Of a stretch of 64,000 nt of DNA, positions 1 through 13,903 are shown one piece after another. Both the position numbers and the translations under genes were made by a program. Under the pieces are notes generated by a model. It made no database searches. It saw nothing but the letters and a program-made list of their open reading frames with translations, and was not told the DNA's origin. Where the stretch lies: NCBI GenBank assembly GCA_002943765.1, contig PQWQ01000007.1, positions 374,501-438,500 of the forward strand. The letters run 5' to 3'. The stretch's first letter is position 1, and the number at the start of each line of letters is the position of its first letter. Source of the DNA: Psoroptes ovis. Taxonomy: Eukaryota > Arthropoda > Arachnida > Sarcoptiformes > Psoroptidae.

Positions 1-1957
1 TGTTGACTGATATTGATTTAAAATTGACTTGTCTGATCATGATGATTTGAGTTTAATATATGTTTGGTTTAATATATTTAATATATCTTCATTCCAATAT
101 ATTTCCATGCCCAATTCGATTGATAATTCGATTTTTCAAGGGTTTTAGCCCTTGAGCATTTAGAAAATAAAGGATTTCAATTTTTTTTCGATAAATAAAT
201 GAATGAATTGATTGAATATTTTTTCTTTATTTCGTTCGAATTGATTGTTCGAATAAATAAATGAGAATTTGATGCATGTTTGAATTTTCTTGCTTGAATT
301 TATTGAACACACCTAGAAAAAAACAATTGAACGAAAAAATTAAAAACTTTAAGGTTCAATAGATTCTATGAATATGAATAATGTCTAATGGCTTTGGTAT
401 TATTTTGTTTTCAATTGAAAATAAACCAGTACCAGGCAGCAAAAAAAAAATTGAATGAATTTCATTGATTGAATTTTCATTATTATCTTCGACCAGTGCA
501 ATTGGGATGTGTATATGTGCTTATTCATTCATTTATTTTACATGATTTTGATTGAACAATAATCGAAAATGTATTAATGTGATAATCGTTTTTTTTCAAT
601 GCTTATTTTCATCCTTAAATAATCAATGTTCATCATAGCTTTTGAATCATTTTAAATGTTAAATCTATTGATTATTATTAAATACACAATACATTTTGAT
701 TGTTTTTTTTCCATTATTTACTATGGCTGCTGCTAGTTCAATCAAAAATTTGATTGAATAACTTGCAAGAAAATTTCATGCCACTTCTGACATCCCCACT
801 AACTCCGTATCTAACTCATAACTTATCTAATCTAATCAATTTCTTATTATATTGAAAAAAATCTTTAAGATCTAAAATTAGATCATGGTTTGGTTAGATC
901 ATGCAGGCACAACATTACGACCAATAGTTAGGAAATCATTGAATTGCGAATTGAGAATATTTCCATTTGATAATAACAATGAAATCGATCAATACACATT
1001 CGTTCATACATTCAATTTGAATGCATATGAAACATTTATCATGAATGTGAATTCATTTGAAACAAATCAAAATTCAAAGTCAAGAAAAAAACAATAGTCT
1101 CTCTATTTTGAGATTGTAAAAACAATATTTTGTATTGAAAATTTGAAATTTGAATTGTTTGTTGGTTTTGTATAACCAATCAATTGTAATTGTTTGTTTG
1201 CTCCACATATTCGATGATGATGATGATTTCATTATTTTGACTAGTGGTCATAGCTATGATAAAATCAGGCAAAATTGGTTCAAGTTCAATATTCTTCAAT
1301 TTATTTCATTTGTTTTTTGGTCGATTAAATTATCGTCAAATCAATCATATGCTACTGATATATGCGTTGCTAAAATGGTTGATGTAATAATGTTGAAAAA
1401 AATATGTAAAAATATTTTTTTTTTTTTTTGATCAATTGAATTGGGTGTGTTTTAGATATTTGTGTAGTATTTTCTCGTTGATAATTCAATGATTTCATGT
1501 TGTGATCATCTCCTATCATCATCATCATCATTCACATTTTCTCTGATTTTAATTTGATTTTTATCGAAAAATAAAATAAAATAAACAATCGATTGTAATC
1601 TCTTGATTGTGGCAAAGAATGATGATGAAAAATGAATCGAGCCACAGCCACAGAAACTAATTGATTAGTTTCAATCTTCTTACTCCTCCAAAATGAAATG
1701 GAAAAAATTTAAATTTTTCAAATATTTTGGCGCGACAAATATTCGAAATACTCGAACATGGCCATGCCAACACGGCCTCGAACATCCTGCAAATACGGAC
1801 TAAAAAATAAATGATGAATGAATTCATAAATTTCGATTTGTTTTGTACGCAAAAAATTCTCAATTTTAAATTTTAGACAATTGAAATAATATGCGAGAGG
1901 AATGAAAATCCATATTTGTAAGAAAAAAAATGTCGACTATCGAATATATTCATTTTA

Positions 1958-2038
1958 TTAGATTGTCCGGAAAGTTTTTGCCGGTTATATCGTAGAAAAT
2001 ATTCGGAAAAATCGACAAAAACTTTTCGTACAATCTAA
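1958..2038 (+). mobile_element. palindromic Tc1/mariner-type MITE, copy 1
   Basis: 81-bp inverted repeat starting TTAGATTGTCCGGAAAG and ending in its near complement, flanked by TA on both sides. The centre reads TATATCGTAG on this strand, which I use to define + orientation for the family. Confidence 0.8.
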
Positions 2039-4020
2039 TATTCAATTTGATCTATGAACATTCATTTATTTATTTATTTATTTGTGAATCATCGTAATCA
2101 TAATATTTGATTATATTCAAATTCAAATTCATTCATTTATTCATTCAAAGATGAAAAATAAAATAAAATAAAAATCGATTTGTCCAGCTCGTCGTTCTAT
2201 GAGTTTCTCAAAATTCATTTATTTGAATGTAATATTTGAATATATTTCTATATTCTCACCCACACTAATTATTATTATTATTTGAAATTATGGAAATAAC
2301 AATACATTACCAATTGCTTTTAAATACACACAATCTCCAGTCAAATGTTGCTGTTGTATAATCTTTCTGTCTAAAAAGTGATTAATTATGTTTGTTGTCG
2401 GATGATCTTTTTTCATCATCATCATCATCATTGAATGATTATAATGATGTTGATGATGATGATCATTATAATCATCATTTTCCAATGTACAAAAATATAT
2501 AAAATTCATCGTTCAATGATTATTATTTTCATTTTTTTCTGAAAATAAAACTCTTAGATATGTGGATATAGAAATATATATCATAGAAATAGAAATAAAA
2601 AAAAATTCCCATGCCATAATATTTATTTATGCAAATTTAAATCAATATTTAACAAACGACGATTACACCATACATATACAACAACAGCCAATACAAGCAT
2701 TTGAAACATGTGTATGTGTGTGTAACCATTATCATATGTGAACCAGTGACATTTTCATAGGCATTTCAATAGATTCAATGGATGCATGTGTGAATATTTT
2801 TATTGTGATTAGGAATATTTCGTCGTTCGATCCATGTGAAATTATTCATTTCAAATTTTCATCCATCGTTTGATGATGATGATGATGTGGATGTGGTTGA
2901 ATGAATTGACAAATATTATAATCACATTTTTTCTGTTGCCCTGTGAAATGGATACGGTCAATTGCCGTGTAAATTTTTATTTTTATTTTAGTTATAATCT
3001 CACAAATAATTAAAAAAAATCGTAGATTTAATCATCATTAATTCTGGTGGTGGAGGAGAGTAGTGATAAAACAACAAATGAATGAATCGATGAATGATTT
3101 TGAGAACCCAAAAAACATATGAACCCTAAGGTTTTTCTGATAAAAATATTTTCTCTGGTCTCAGAATAAATATGTTTCCTCGTGTTTCCCAATGATATAT
3201 GCTTATGGTTGATTATTATCACATATAATTTATTATTAATTTAGTTATAATTCACAATAATAATAATAAATGAATGAATGAATAATAAATCGAAATTTGA
3301 AAATGATTAGAGATTTTTTAGTAAAATTGAATTTAACGAATATCTACAAACCAAGCAAACCAAACAATATATATCAATTTATATTTATTATTATTATTAT
3401 GGTTTTTGACTATCCATTTGTTTCTGTTAACCACCACATTGCACAGCAAGACTCTATGAATATATGCTTGAAAATGATCATAAGATAATAAAATAATCGA
3501 ACAAATTATGAAATTTTATGTATTAAATTATATCATCATCAGGCATAGACTGTGTGTGTGTGCAATCTGCTTTAGAAAATATTCGAAAGAAAATGGAAAA
3601 CAAATGAGAAGGTTTGGCTCATAAATCTAAATTAATTTTTCTTTCTTTATTTTTTGTATATTTCTGACCATTTGTAATCATAATTATCATATGAAAGCAT
3701 AGCAGCATCAACATCATCATCAGCATCATAATCAAGTAAACGATTATTGATGGACAATATTTGTGATCGATCTTATGTCTGTGTGTTGTTGTTGTTGTTC
3801 TTATGCAGAAATGTATGTATTCTTAATGTTATTTTCATTCATTCAGATATTATTAATATCAAAAGACTAATTTCATTAATACATTTTGCACAATGAATGA
3901 ATTTATTTTCCTTATTCTGGATCCATTCATTCATTACGAATGATCCGAATGAAATGGCTGAAAAAAATCATTAGCAACTCATTGATATTATGATGATTAT
4001 GTTTGATTATGATGATGATG

Positions 4021-4047
4021 ATCCATCCATCCATCCATCCATCCATC
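4021..4047. repeat. (ATCC)n microsatellite
   Basis: About six and a half tandem ATCC units following a GAT run. Confidence 0.8.
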
Positions 4048-4271
4048 AACTACACATCCACCACCATACAATACAATACCATGCCTTTTCTGCTTTTTCT
4101 GCTTCTTCTTTGTTTCTTATTAATCCAAATTTATTCGTTTAACCAAATGGACCAATGAATTCGATTGAATTCAATTTTGAAAACACACAAAATAATAATA
4201 ATAATAATATTTATATCCGAATCAAACTATATGATATATGTTCATATAATTGAAATAATCATTATTTAATA

Positions 4272-4351
4272 TTGGGTTGTCCGATAAGTTCTTGCCGATT
4301 TTCTCATTATTCCCTACGATATAATCGGCAAAAACTTTCCGGACAACCTAA
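4272..4351 (-). mobile_element. palindromic MITE, copy 2
   Basis: 80 bp, TA-flanked, starting TTGGGTTGTCCGATAAG. The centre reads CTACGATATA, so it is inserted in the opposite orientation to copy 1. Confidence 0.8.
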
Positions 4352-6135
4352 TATATATTTTCGAAAAAGATGATGGCCTTATTTGAAAAAAATGATTCAA
4401 TTCTTATTTCCATGCATTTGTTGCATTTGATCAATTTTTTTCCTCTGTGTTTCAATCTACATGAACATGTTTTGTTGTTGTTGTTGTTCTTGTTTAAATT
4501 GTTGTTATAATAATAATAATAATAATGATCCACATATAACAGTCATTTATTATGATTATTATTCAATTTTCCAATTGTGTACAATATACAATGTACAATG
4601 TATGTATAATCACTATTTTTTCGATCTATTTAGTGATGTATGGAAAATTAAAATGAATTGAATTGAATTCAATTGAATTGAATGTTGTTGTTGTTGATGT
4701 TGCTGTTGATGCTGTTATTATAAATGTTTGATGATAATAATGATGATAATGATAATATTAATGATGAGGATAAAGATAATTTCAATCATTTTTTGTTCTG
4801 TGTATTCGCTAAATTGTTCGATGATTTATGCTTATCAATGGAAATCAATTTACTTAATTACTATTCATGATGCTTTGATGTTCTGATGATAATCTCAACC
4901 AATCTTTTACAGAGAGGTCTGATCTACATTCGTACGAATCCAACGTCCAGCATCATAACAACAACAATCGAAATTCATTTATTAATTCATGTATGTATGT
5001 ATGTGGATAATCCATTGTTGTTGTTGGTCAGAGATTTTTGAAAAATAAAAAATCATGATAATAAGTAATAATCGAGCATCATCTTCATTCATTTATCCAT
5101 TCATTCATTCAAAGAAATCATCATTAAGATCAATTTAATTCAATCATTTTTTTTTTCAAAGATTATTGTTATTGTTATTATGATTTAAAACCTCATATAT
5201 AAATAGATGATAATAATCCAATGATGATGATGATGATGATAATCCAAAGATGATTATAATTAATATTGAAAAAATATTCATCATCAAAAATGAAATGTTG
5301 AAAAAATTTCCGCCCACAAATAATTGATTTTCCATTTTTTATATTTTTCAAAAAATTTAAAATTGCTCAATTGAAAATTTTAAAGAAAAATTTCATTATT
5401 ATCCAATGATTTAGCAATTCATCTAAACATCATTACTTTTTCGATTTTTTTATTTTGTCATCATCATCCATATAAATTGATAATTCTTAGAAGGAATTAA
5501 TTTTTTTTTGTAACAATTTCCATTCAATTGTTATCCGGTCGTTTTTTATATTTGTATTGGAGAAAATATCTTGAATTCAATATTTGAATATCAATTGTTT
5601 GTTTTGCAAAATTGCAATAACATTCAATTGAATTACGATAATAGTCATAGTAAATGATGATGATCATTCATCATTCATTTATCGAATTATGAAATTATCA
5701 TGAAATTTTGATTAATTTTTCTTCATAACTTTATCTATTCAAATATCCATTCTATTCTATCAAATATTTATCCGAAGAACAAAGTCTTATATTGCAATAA
5801 TAAAGTATGGTTGAACACAATTTATCTTAAAAATTCATTACTGGGCATATAAGGGACATATAACTGAAAATATAAGCTACAAATTTATATCTTAATTCAA
5901 TTTCTTTTTTCTGTTCTTCGAATTGAAAAAGAATTGAATCATGTTTGTGGCTATTTTTAATATAAGAAAAATAAAAATATTTATTCTTTGCCAAAAATTT
6001 TCATTCAAAACTTTTCAAAATTTTACGATCATCAGTAAATAAATAAATTTGAATGAAATTCAATTGTAAAATTCAATTTCATTGTTGTATTTGTTTGATT
6101 ATTATTAAAAAATGATCATTTTCTACCGAGTAATA

Positions 6136-6163
6136 ATGATGATGATGATGATGATGATGATGA
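6136..6163. repeat. (ATG)n microsatellite
   Basis: About nine tandem ATG units, the commonest type of trinucleotide run in this window. Confidence 0.75.
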
Positions 6164-7180
6164 TCATGATAGACTGACCATTATCGATGTTCAAAGCAAT
6201 TCAATTCGAAATTCAAAGCGTAACACAACAATACACATTGAAAAATGTCGTTAAATAAACAAAATGAATGAATGAAAAATAATAAAATCAATTCAAATGT
6301 CATGTGTGTTTATTTTCAATTTTGTTATAAATATCTTAGACAATCGACAATTGTCTGAGAAATGAAATAAGAAAGAACAGATTCAAATAACCCGATCATC
6401 ACGTTTTATGATCATCACCGCCGGATGTGGTTGTGACCTCAATCATCATCATTTCTTTCTTAATGAAAAATGATTAATCAAATATCACTAAATTTAAATT
6501 CAAAGAAAATCAAAGAAATCTTTAAATCACAACTAAAACATCAAAAATATACTTGAATAGATTGATATAGACGAGAAATTATTGAAGACCATGGCCTTTT
6601 GAAAATTTATTGATTATTCAATTTTCTTTGGTTATTGTTTCCACCATTTATTAATATTTTCAATGTTTTACAACGATAATATCGTATACGATGATTTCCA
6701 TTTATGACAATGACAATGAAATTAATGAATGAAAACGTAGTTCCAGTGTAATATCTTGGCCAAATATTAATTCAAAATATTATGATTATTTGAAAACATA
6801 ATTCACAACACTTGAACACGGCCATTTATTATCATTATTATCATTATCATAATAACTATTATTATTAATAATATTATAAAAAATGATCATTAAAATCAAT
6901 TTAAATTTGAAAAAATATATAATAATGTGTATATATCGAATCCAGGAACAACACAACGAATGAATGAATGAATATATGAAGAAGAAAATCATTTTGAAAA
7001 TCATTTTGAAAATCACTGAAAATCATCAAAATTTATTAATGGACAAAGAATAGTGCATAATATCTGTACCAAATGAATGGTGTTAAAAAATGGTTCCCGA
7101 AAACCCTAGAAAATATTCTTTTTTTTCGGTAAAAAATGGTTAAAATATTCAAAACGGTACAAAAATTATATTAAATAATA

Positions 7181-7260
7181 TTAGATTGTCCTAAAAGTTT
7201 TTGCCAATTATATCGTAGGGAATCATTGGAAAATCGGCAAGAACTTATCGGACAATCTAA
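7181..7260 (+). mobile_element. palindromic MITE, copy 3
   Basis: 80 bp with TA on both sides; left arm TTAGATTGTCCTAAAAG, right arm ending GGACAATCTAA. Forward-type centre. A short open frame begins inside it and is not meaningful. Confidence 0.8.
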
Positions 7261-9118
7261 TAATATATATATTTTCACCATTACAATTATTATTATCCAA
7301 AGTAAATTAAATTGTCGATTGTCATTCATTATTATTATTATTATTATCGTTTTATGTTTGTGGATATATTATTATTATTATGTATTATGTATTATGATCA
7401 TCATTAAAATGAAAAAAAAAAATGTTTGAATGGTAGATACATGCTTAAGCATACTAATCACTTGATTCTCGATTGATTCACAATCAGATATTTGAATCAG
7501 AATTTCTTTATTCTTTCCAAAAAAAAATGAATGACTGTACATTCATTTCTCATTTCATTTTTTAAATATTTGGAGCAATCCAAATATAAAGAATTTCAAT
7601 TAACATTCAATTCAATTAACTTGACATCCATTTTTTTTATTCCACAACCAACCATTCATTTTATATATTGTACCATAGATTTTATCATAATAATAGAATT
7701 TTTCGTTGTATAAATGTCATTAATTAATATTATTGATTTTGAATAGTGAATTTTTGCCCGAAAATCTTCGTAAATGAGCAAAGAATCATAAAATCAATGA
7801 TATTATTAGTGAGGTTATAATCTTGTATAACCAAAATATTTCATTTGATTTGATATTTTTGTGTGTGTAGAATTCATTAATATATATCACTCAATCATGA
7901 ATGGTTAATTGATTTTTTTTTCTCTGTTCCTCTCTTTGTCATTCATTAATTTTTCTGCTGCTCATTTTCATTGTAATTTATACCAATTTTTCCTCTTCAT
8001 TTTATTCAAGTGTAAATCAATGAAATTGATTCTTGTTCGTTGTTCGTTGTGTTCGTCCTTTACGAAAATTAAATCATCATGTAATGATAATGAATAATGA
8101 ATAATGAATCCGAATTAATCAAGGAACCATGCTACCATCATCTTCAATGATTATGTAAATGGATAACAACCAATGATAATGAGTGGATCTGATTTTAATT
8201 TAATATTTTTTTCTGATCTACTTTGATTATTATTTGATTATGATATAATTAGTCTAATCACGAATCTTGACTGACTGATACTGATACTGATGATGATGAT
8301 ACAATTGAGCTCTGTGTTATTGCCATTGTCGTTTGTCGTTCATTCGTCACATAATTGATCTGAATTAATTTCATTTCATTTCATTTTGATTTCATTCTAT
8401 ATTTTATTACCATTCATTCATTTATTATTATTACCATGTATATGATAATATACATTCATTTACAAGTAGATAGATAGATCATTCAATTACAATTCAATGT
8501 TCATTTGTGTATGTTTGTTCAGTGTTTTTGTGATAATAAATCTATTTTGAATTCGACATGGATTTATTAGTTGTGTCATCACATGAATTGAATTGATTTT
8601 TTGATTTTTTATTTTAGTGTTTATTTATGAACAAAAAATTCGAATTGAATTCAATTCAATTCAATTCAATTTTCGTATCATTATTCAATCCATTAAAAAT
8701 TCAAATGCTGAAATAGATACATGACAAACAATAATAAACATATTAACGATTCGATTCGATTGTTTTATTTTTTGAATTGTTGTTTTTGATTTCATTTCCA
8801 AGTTATAATTTATGCTTATCATTCATATAGTCATCATCATTGATTTGTTTTTATTGAATTGAATTGAATTGAATTTTTTGATTTTTGAAAATGATTTTGC
8901 ACATCAACAGATAATTACAATCAATAATAATTATTGTCAATCATCATTTGATACATGCTGAAATTTGTAAAATTTAATGTCGAGTCATTTGATTTGAACT
9001 ATGAAAAATCTCTGGCTCAATCAATTCAATTGATTCAAATTCACATGATCCTTGGTAAATGTTTTTCCAATGAAAAATGTTAATTTATTCTATATATTAA
9101 TAGATGTATGTTTATGAT

Positions 9119-9164
9119 CATCAAATATCCGAATGATTTCCGATCACATCTCGGATATTTGATG
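9119..9164. repeat. perfect 14-bp inverted repeat
   Basis: CATCAAATATCCGA and TCGGATATTTGATG are perfect complements separated by 18 bases. Not related to the MITE family. Confidence 0.6.
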
Positions 9165-10402
9165 ACACCCAATTCAAGGCGTCAATTTCGAGATTGGGGA
9201 ATTTTTCGCCGTTCAATCATTTCGAAAAATCGATGCTATATTATTGCTTTTTTGATGCGCATCATCAATTTCTTTTTGTTCTCCTTCAAGTCTCCATTAT
9301 ATTGCAATCATTCTCAAAAAAATCGATTCCAAGTCAATACAATACAATTTACTAGTCGAATACACACACACTCAAATGTATTGATTTTGATTTCGTATCC
9401 TTCGAAACACTTCACTCCTGAATGAATTAGGGAGCCATTTCTCTTTATTTTTCCATTCTCTTTTTCATTCATTGCTATATATCATCGATGCAACCTTCTT
9501 GTATTGATCAAAGTATCGATCATACATAAATAATGATTATTTATTTATTCATTTATATATCAAAGCATTCAATGAACCAATCAATTGCATTTATTTATTG
9601 ATATTATTGGTAGAGTTTGATCGTTTATCATTTCTTTTGATGGGAGCGACGAGTTTTCCTCCAATATACAATGATCAACGAAAACCAATAAATGTGGATA
9701 CACAGACACGCATGATATTCGTGCTGCTGCTGCTGTTATTATTGATATTAATGCCATTTTATGTTTTTGAGGATTGTTCAATATATATTTTCAATGTATA
9801 TTTATTTTTCAATGTGTATGTATGTGTGTGTCTGATTATTTTTAGGCGACCACATTAATCGATGAAAATTCAATTCATTGAATGAATCATTGATCGGCGA
9901 TTGATTCCACCTTTTTTTCGAATCTTTGATTCGTTGTTTCATAAATAGTTTCCTTGAATCTATGCATAGCTTCTATTATGAATATATCTTATTCATTTTT
10001 GATTTTCTTATGTATAAAGCGAATCCAAAAATTTGAAATGAAAAGTATGTTGAATTAATTTCGAATATTCCATTATTCATATAAAGACATTACCACAAAG
10101 CGATGATTTTGAGATTTCATTTGTTCTTTGAAAAATATTTTTGTTTTTCCAACGAAAAATCACAGCGAAATCAAGTCAACTGAATCATCATGATGAGATA
10201 AAGAATTTTCAAAAACAATGAGCCATATTCAAAATGCCATATATTCAAATGAATGATAACCTAATTATCTTCATTCGAAATCATCATTTGTTGAATTCAA
10301 AATATATTCATATTCGAAACGATTCTTATCAATAAAATCCATCTGTTGTTTGAAATGCTTTCTGCATTTGTGTTTTCATCATTTGTTTTTCAAAGATTTG
10401 CA

Positions 10403-10484
10403 TTAGGCTGTTCTGAAAGTTTTTTGCAGGTTATATCGTAGAAAATCACGAGAAAAATCGGCAAAAACTTTCTGGACATCCTTT
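10403..10484 (+). mobile_element. palindromic MITE, copy 4 (degenerate)
   Basis: About 82 bp; arms TTAGGCTGTTCTGAAAG and CTTTCTGGACATCC are recognisable, but the right terminus has decayed and the TA duplication is not intact. Probably one of the older copies. Confidence 0.65.
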
Positions 10485-10774
10485 TGAAATTTGGATTTGA
10501 AAATTTTCGAAAAATTTATCATCATAAGAAATTTATAGATTTATTCGCATTATTGAAAGATGGAATAGGAGATCCGCTTGAGTAACATTGAAATCAACCC
10601 AGAGATCAAATACATGCATTTATTATTGATTTTTTTTTTAAATGCCATTTTGTTCAATGTTATATGGTGCACATTCATATTATTTATTTGAATTTGATTC
10701 ATTATTTAAATTATTTTTGTTTTTTGTTTTATTTTTGGCTTAGTAATCGATTGTTACACCCAAGCCTAGACACC

Positions 10775-10788
10775 ATGACCATGGTCAT
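10775..10788. repeat. 14-bp perfect palindrome
   Basis: ATGACCATGGTCAT reads the same on both strands. It could be a dimeric protein-binding site or chance. Confidence 0.4.
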
Positions 10789-10905
10789 CGGATGTGTGTG
10801 TATATTTTGAATGAAAAATAAATGAAAATTTCATTTATTTTTGATGACAATTTTATTTCTACAGAAACTTCAGCATAAATTCTCAGATTGATAGCTACGA
10901 ATATA

Positions 10906-10985
10906 TTAGGTTGTCCGAAAAGTTTTTGACGATTATATCATAGGGAATTATGAAAAAATCGGCAAGAACTTATCGGACAATCTAA
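10906..10985 (+). mobile_element. palindromic MITE, copy 5
   Basis: 80 bp, TA-flanked, starting TTAGGTTGTCCGAAAAG. The right arm carries the CAAGAACTTATCGG variant typical of the right side of forward copies. It lies only about 420 bp from copy 4. Confidence 0.8.
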
Positions 10986-13821
10986 TAGAAACCATTGAAT
11001 CATTCACACTTGTCCATCATTTCATATTTTCGTTTTTCTCAAAAATTCATTGATCCATTTTTTCGGTGGTCTTAGACCATTTGTTTTTCGAAAAAATATT
11101 CCTTTTGAATAATTATTGAATTTTCAGACAAAAATGTCTTTGTTTCTCTGTGAGATAGAAAAAAACTATTCCTTATAGTTGATCTGGTACTTGTTTATTA
11201 ATTGTCCATAAATAAATAAACAAAGAAAAAAAGAATTCATTTGAATGCATCAATAAATGTCTGAAAATGCAATAATTTCCAGATGTCATGTATAAATTTC
11301 AATAATAATTGAAATAAAATAAAATCATAAAATTTTTAAATGATTCAAATCAACACACACATTGACAATTGCAATTTTGGCTTATGTGTGTATGTTTGAT
11401 TGAATTGAATTCAATTACAATTTTCTATTGTCAGCAACAATAAAAACATTTTGAAAACACCACCATTGATTTCAAAAGGTAATCAATTAAACATTTCAAA
11501 CAATTAATAGAGTTTTGTGATGACATTTGTTTTCAAATTGATTCATCATCCGACTGTCTATCTTGTTGAATCAAATCATTCATTTTTCAATTTTTTATGA
11601 CTCGAAATTACGTGTTTTACCTTGATTTTCCTATTTGATTCAAAAATATTTCAGAATTTTCTGGTTGAAATAGATTTACAAATCAAATTTACTTACTACC
11701 CATAAACAACCTTGAATTATGCATTTGTTTTATTCATTATTATATTAAGTATGTTATAAAATACATTTGATTCTCTTCATTTGAATTATGTGTACCTTTG
11801 TTTCAATGATGCATTGCCTAGAAATGTACTTCTAATTCTTCTAATTCATTGTGTTTCCTTTGAATTGAATAATTTTCCAACACCAATAAGTCAATCAAAA
11901 AAATTAGTCGCACAATAATCATCAATGCTTGAAGCTTTAGATGCTGTCCATTTTATGCTTTCACAAAATCGAAAAAATTGAAAAATCAAATGAATTGATG
12001 AATGTCCAAAACCAGTGCAAAGTGATTTTTTTTTTGTTTTTGTTGTTGTTGTCCTGTGTGATCATTATGATAATTATTTGTCATATATGAAAATGATTAT
12101 GTTTTACTTTCAAATAGTAGATGAATATTTCAATATTATTATTATTGAATATTTATTCAAATTGAAATCAAAGCGAAATTTTGAAATTTCTCTTGGTTAC
12201 ACTTCACAAGTTTCACTAATTGCTTTTTTTCTCATTCATTTACTGCATCACCATGAATGTATTCATTCAACAATTATCGTCGTTTTGCAATGGTGAAACT
12301 TATTCACAGGAAAAGAAAAAAAAATTGGTAAAAGTGAAATGGACAATGATTATTTTTTTGTCAACAGCAAAACACAAAATGACAAATGGCAGACTGTTCT
12401 AAACATTTAAAAGAATTGAATATAAATTGAATTGATTTCTATCATTTTTCTCTGTGTTGAATTCAATTGATGAATATAAATATATTGTTGCATGTTTTAT
12501 GCTAAAATATTTATTGCTGATTGTTTCCATGTTGATTTGCTCATTGATATCTTTGTGTGTATTTTTTTCTGTTGAATATAATTGCTTACTACGTACAATT
12601 TCCATTGAATTTGAATCCATTTACATTTCTCATCATCAATTCTTTTCTGTTCGATGATGAAGATGATGATCCAATCACTTGCAAAAAAATGATGATGATT
12701 ATGATCAACTACTTAATGATTGTGTGAGTTTGTGTGTGAATGTATACCCTTCTTCTAATCACTGAATAAATAATCAATGTTTCACTGATTTTTCATTTTT
12801 TTGAATAATTAAAGCTATTGTTTTATCATTATTGATATTTTGACATATTCTTCGATTACCTACTGTTGCTGTTGTCACTATTCATATTCAAATTCATATA
12901 TTAATTACACATTCAATGGCATCTACATACGCAACTATAGCCTTAACAACATAAAAATTGTCAATAATCATTAGTTGTTCATCATATTCATTATTATTTG
13001 AATTTTTCAGGTTGATAATTAATTATTTTGTCCTTGTATTCTTTTTGAATTGATTCAATAATCATCATTTTGTTCATTTTATTCAATTTTTGTTCAATCT
13101 ACAAACAAATTTGTATTTCTTTGATTCAATAAGTAGTGATTTGTCTATTTTGTCGATTTTCTTTGTATTATGATTATGTAATATACCAAATCCATTAAAT
13201 AAATTTGATTTTTTTTTAAATTTTTGGGAAATTGACAAGTTTTCATTTCATTCATTCGACAATCGTTGAATAAATTTTTTTCAAAATTTAACTTTTTCAA
13301 ACTATCAAATATCCTTAAATGGATGATATTATTATTATTCCATTTATCATTTTGACTGAAACACTTTTTGATTATTTTCAAGAATCCAAAAATGAAAAAA
13401 TTCAATTTTAAAAATGTAAATATTTTGACAATTCATTTTGTTAAATTCAAAACGAAATCAAAATTCATCAAATAATAATAATAATTCGAGTTATACATAC
13501 ATAGTAAAATATAGAAACCAATAACCATTAATATTATTATTATTATTAAAATATTTGAAAAAAATAAGGAAAATTTCCTGTAAAAAATGAAAAAAAATTC
13601 AATCACTTTCACTTATTCATCGTGGGGATAGGGTTAGATAGGGTTAAATGGTTTCAATTTTAGAATATGTAGAAAGTAATGAAAATATGATAATAATAAT
13701 AATAAAATACATTTGAAATATTAAAAATTTCTATAAATGTAAATAAACAAATAATAAATGAACGAATGAAAATATACATAATAAACGAGAGCCATTATTA
13801 TTGCATTTGGCAACAAAAATA

Positions 13822-13903
13822 TCAGGAGTTGTCCCATAAGTTTTTGCTGTTTTTTGAATGAAAAAACATCTAAAAAACAGCAAAAACTTATGGGACAACC
13901 TAA
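13822..13903. mobile_element. palindromic MITE, copy 6 (second subfamily)
   Basis: 82 bp. Arms read GTTGTCCCATAAGTTTTTGC and its complement, and the centre is TTTTTTGAATGAAAAAA in place of the usual TATATCGTAG core. Copy 16 shares this CCCATAAG/GCTGTTTTT type. The left end has one extra A. Confidence 0.75.

Larger units (their letters stand above)
1..13000. other. gene-free AT-rich region, part 1
   Basis: No open frame here has the length, composition or splice signals of a real exon; the short frames are low-complexity (Ile/Phe/Tyr/Asn-rich) and often run through repeats. What can be seen is simple-sequence DNA (GAT, ATT, ATGA and ATCC runs), five MITE copies at about 1.96, 4.27, 7.18, 10.40 and 10.91 kb, a perfect hairpin at 9.12 kb and a 14-bp palindrome at 10.78 kb. 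It may be intergenic DNA or a long 5' intron of the Cut/CUX gene; the sequence does not decide. Confidence 0.6.

Noticed and set aside
9108..9425. 105-residue open frame with fairly mixed composition
   Set aside because: It includes the 14-bp inverted repeat; no domain, no splice signals and no neighbouring exon support it.
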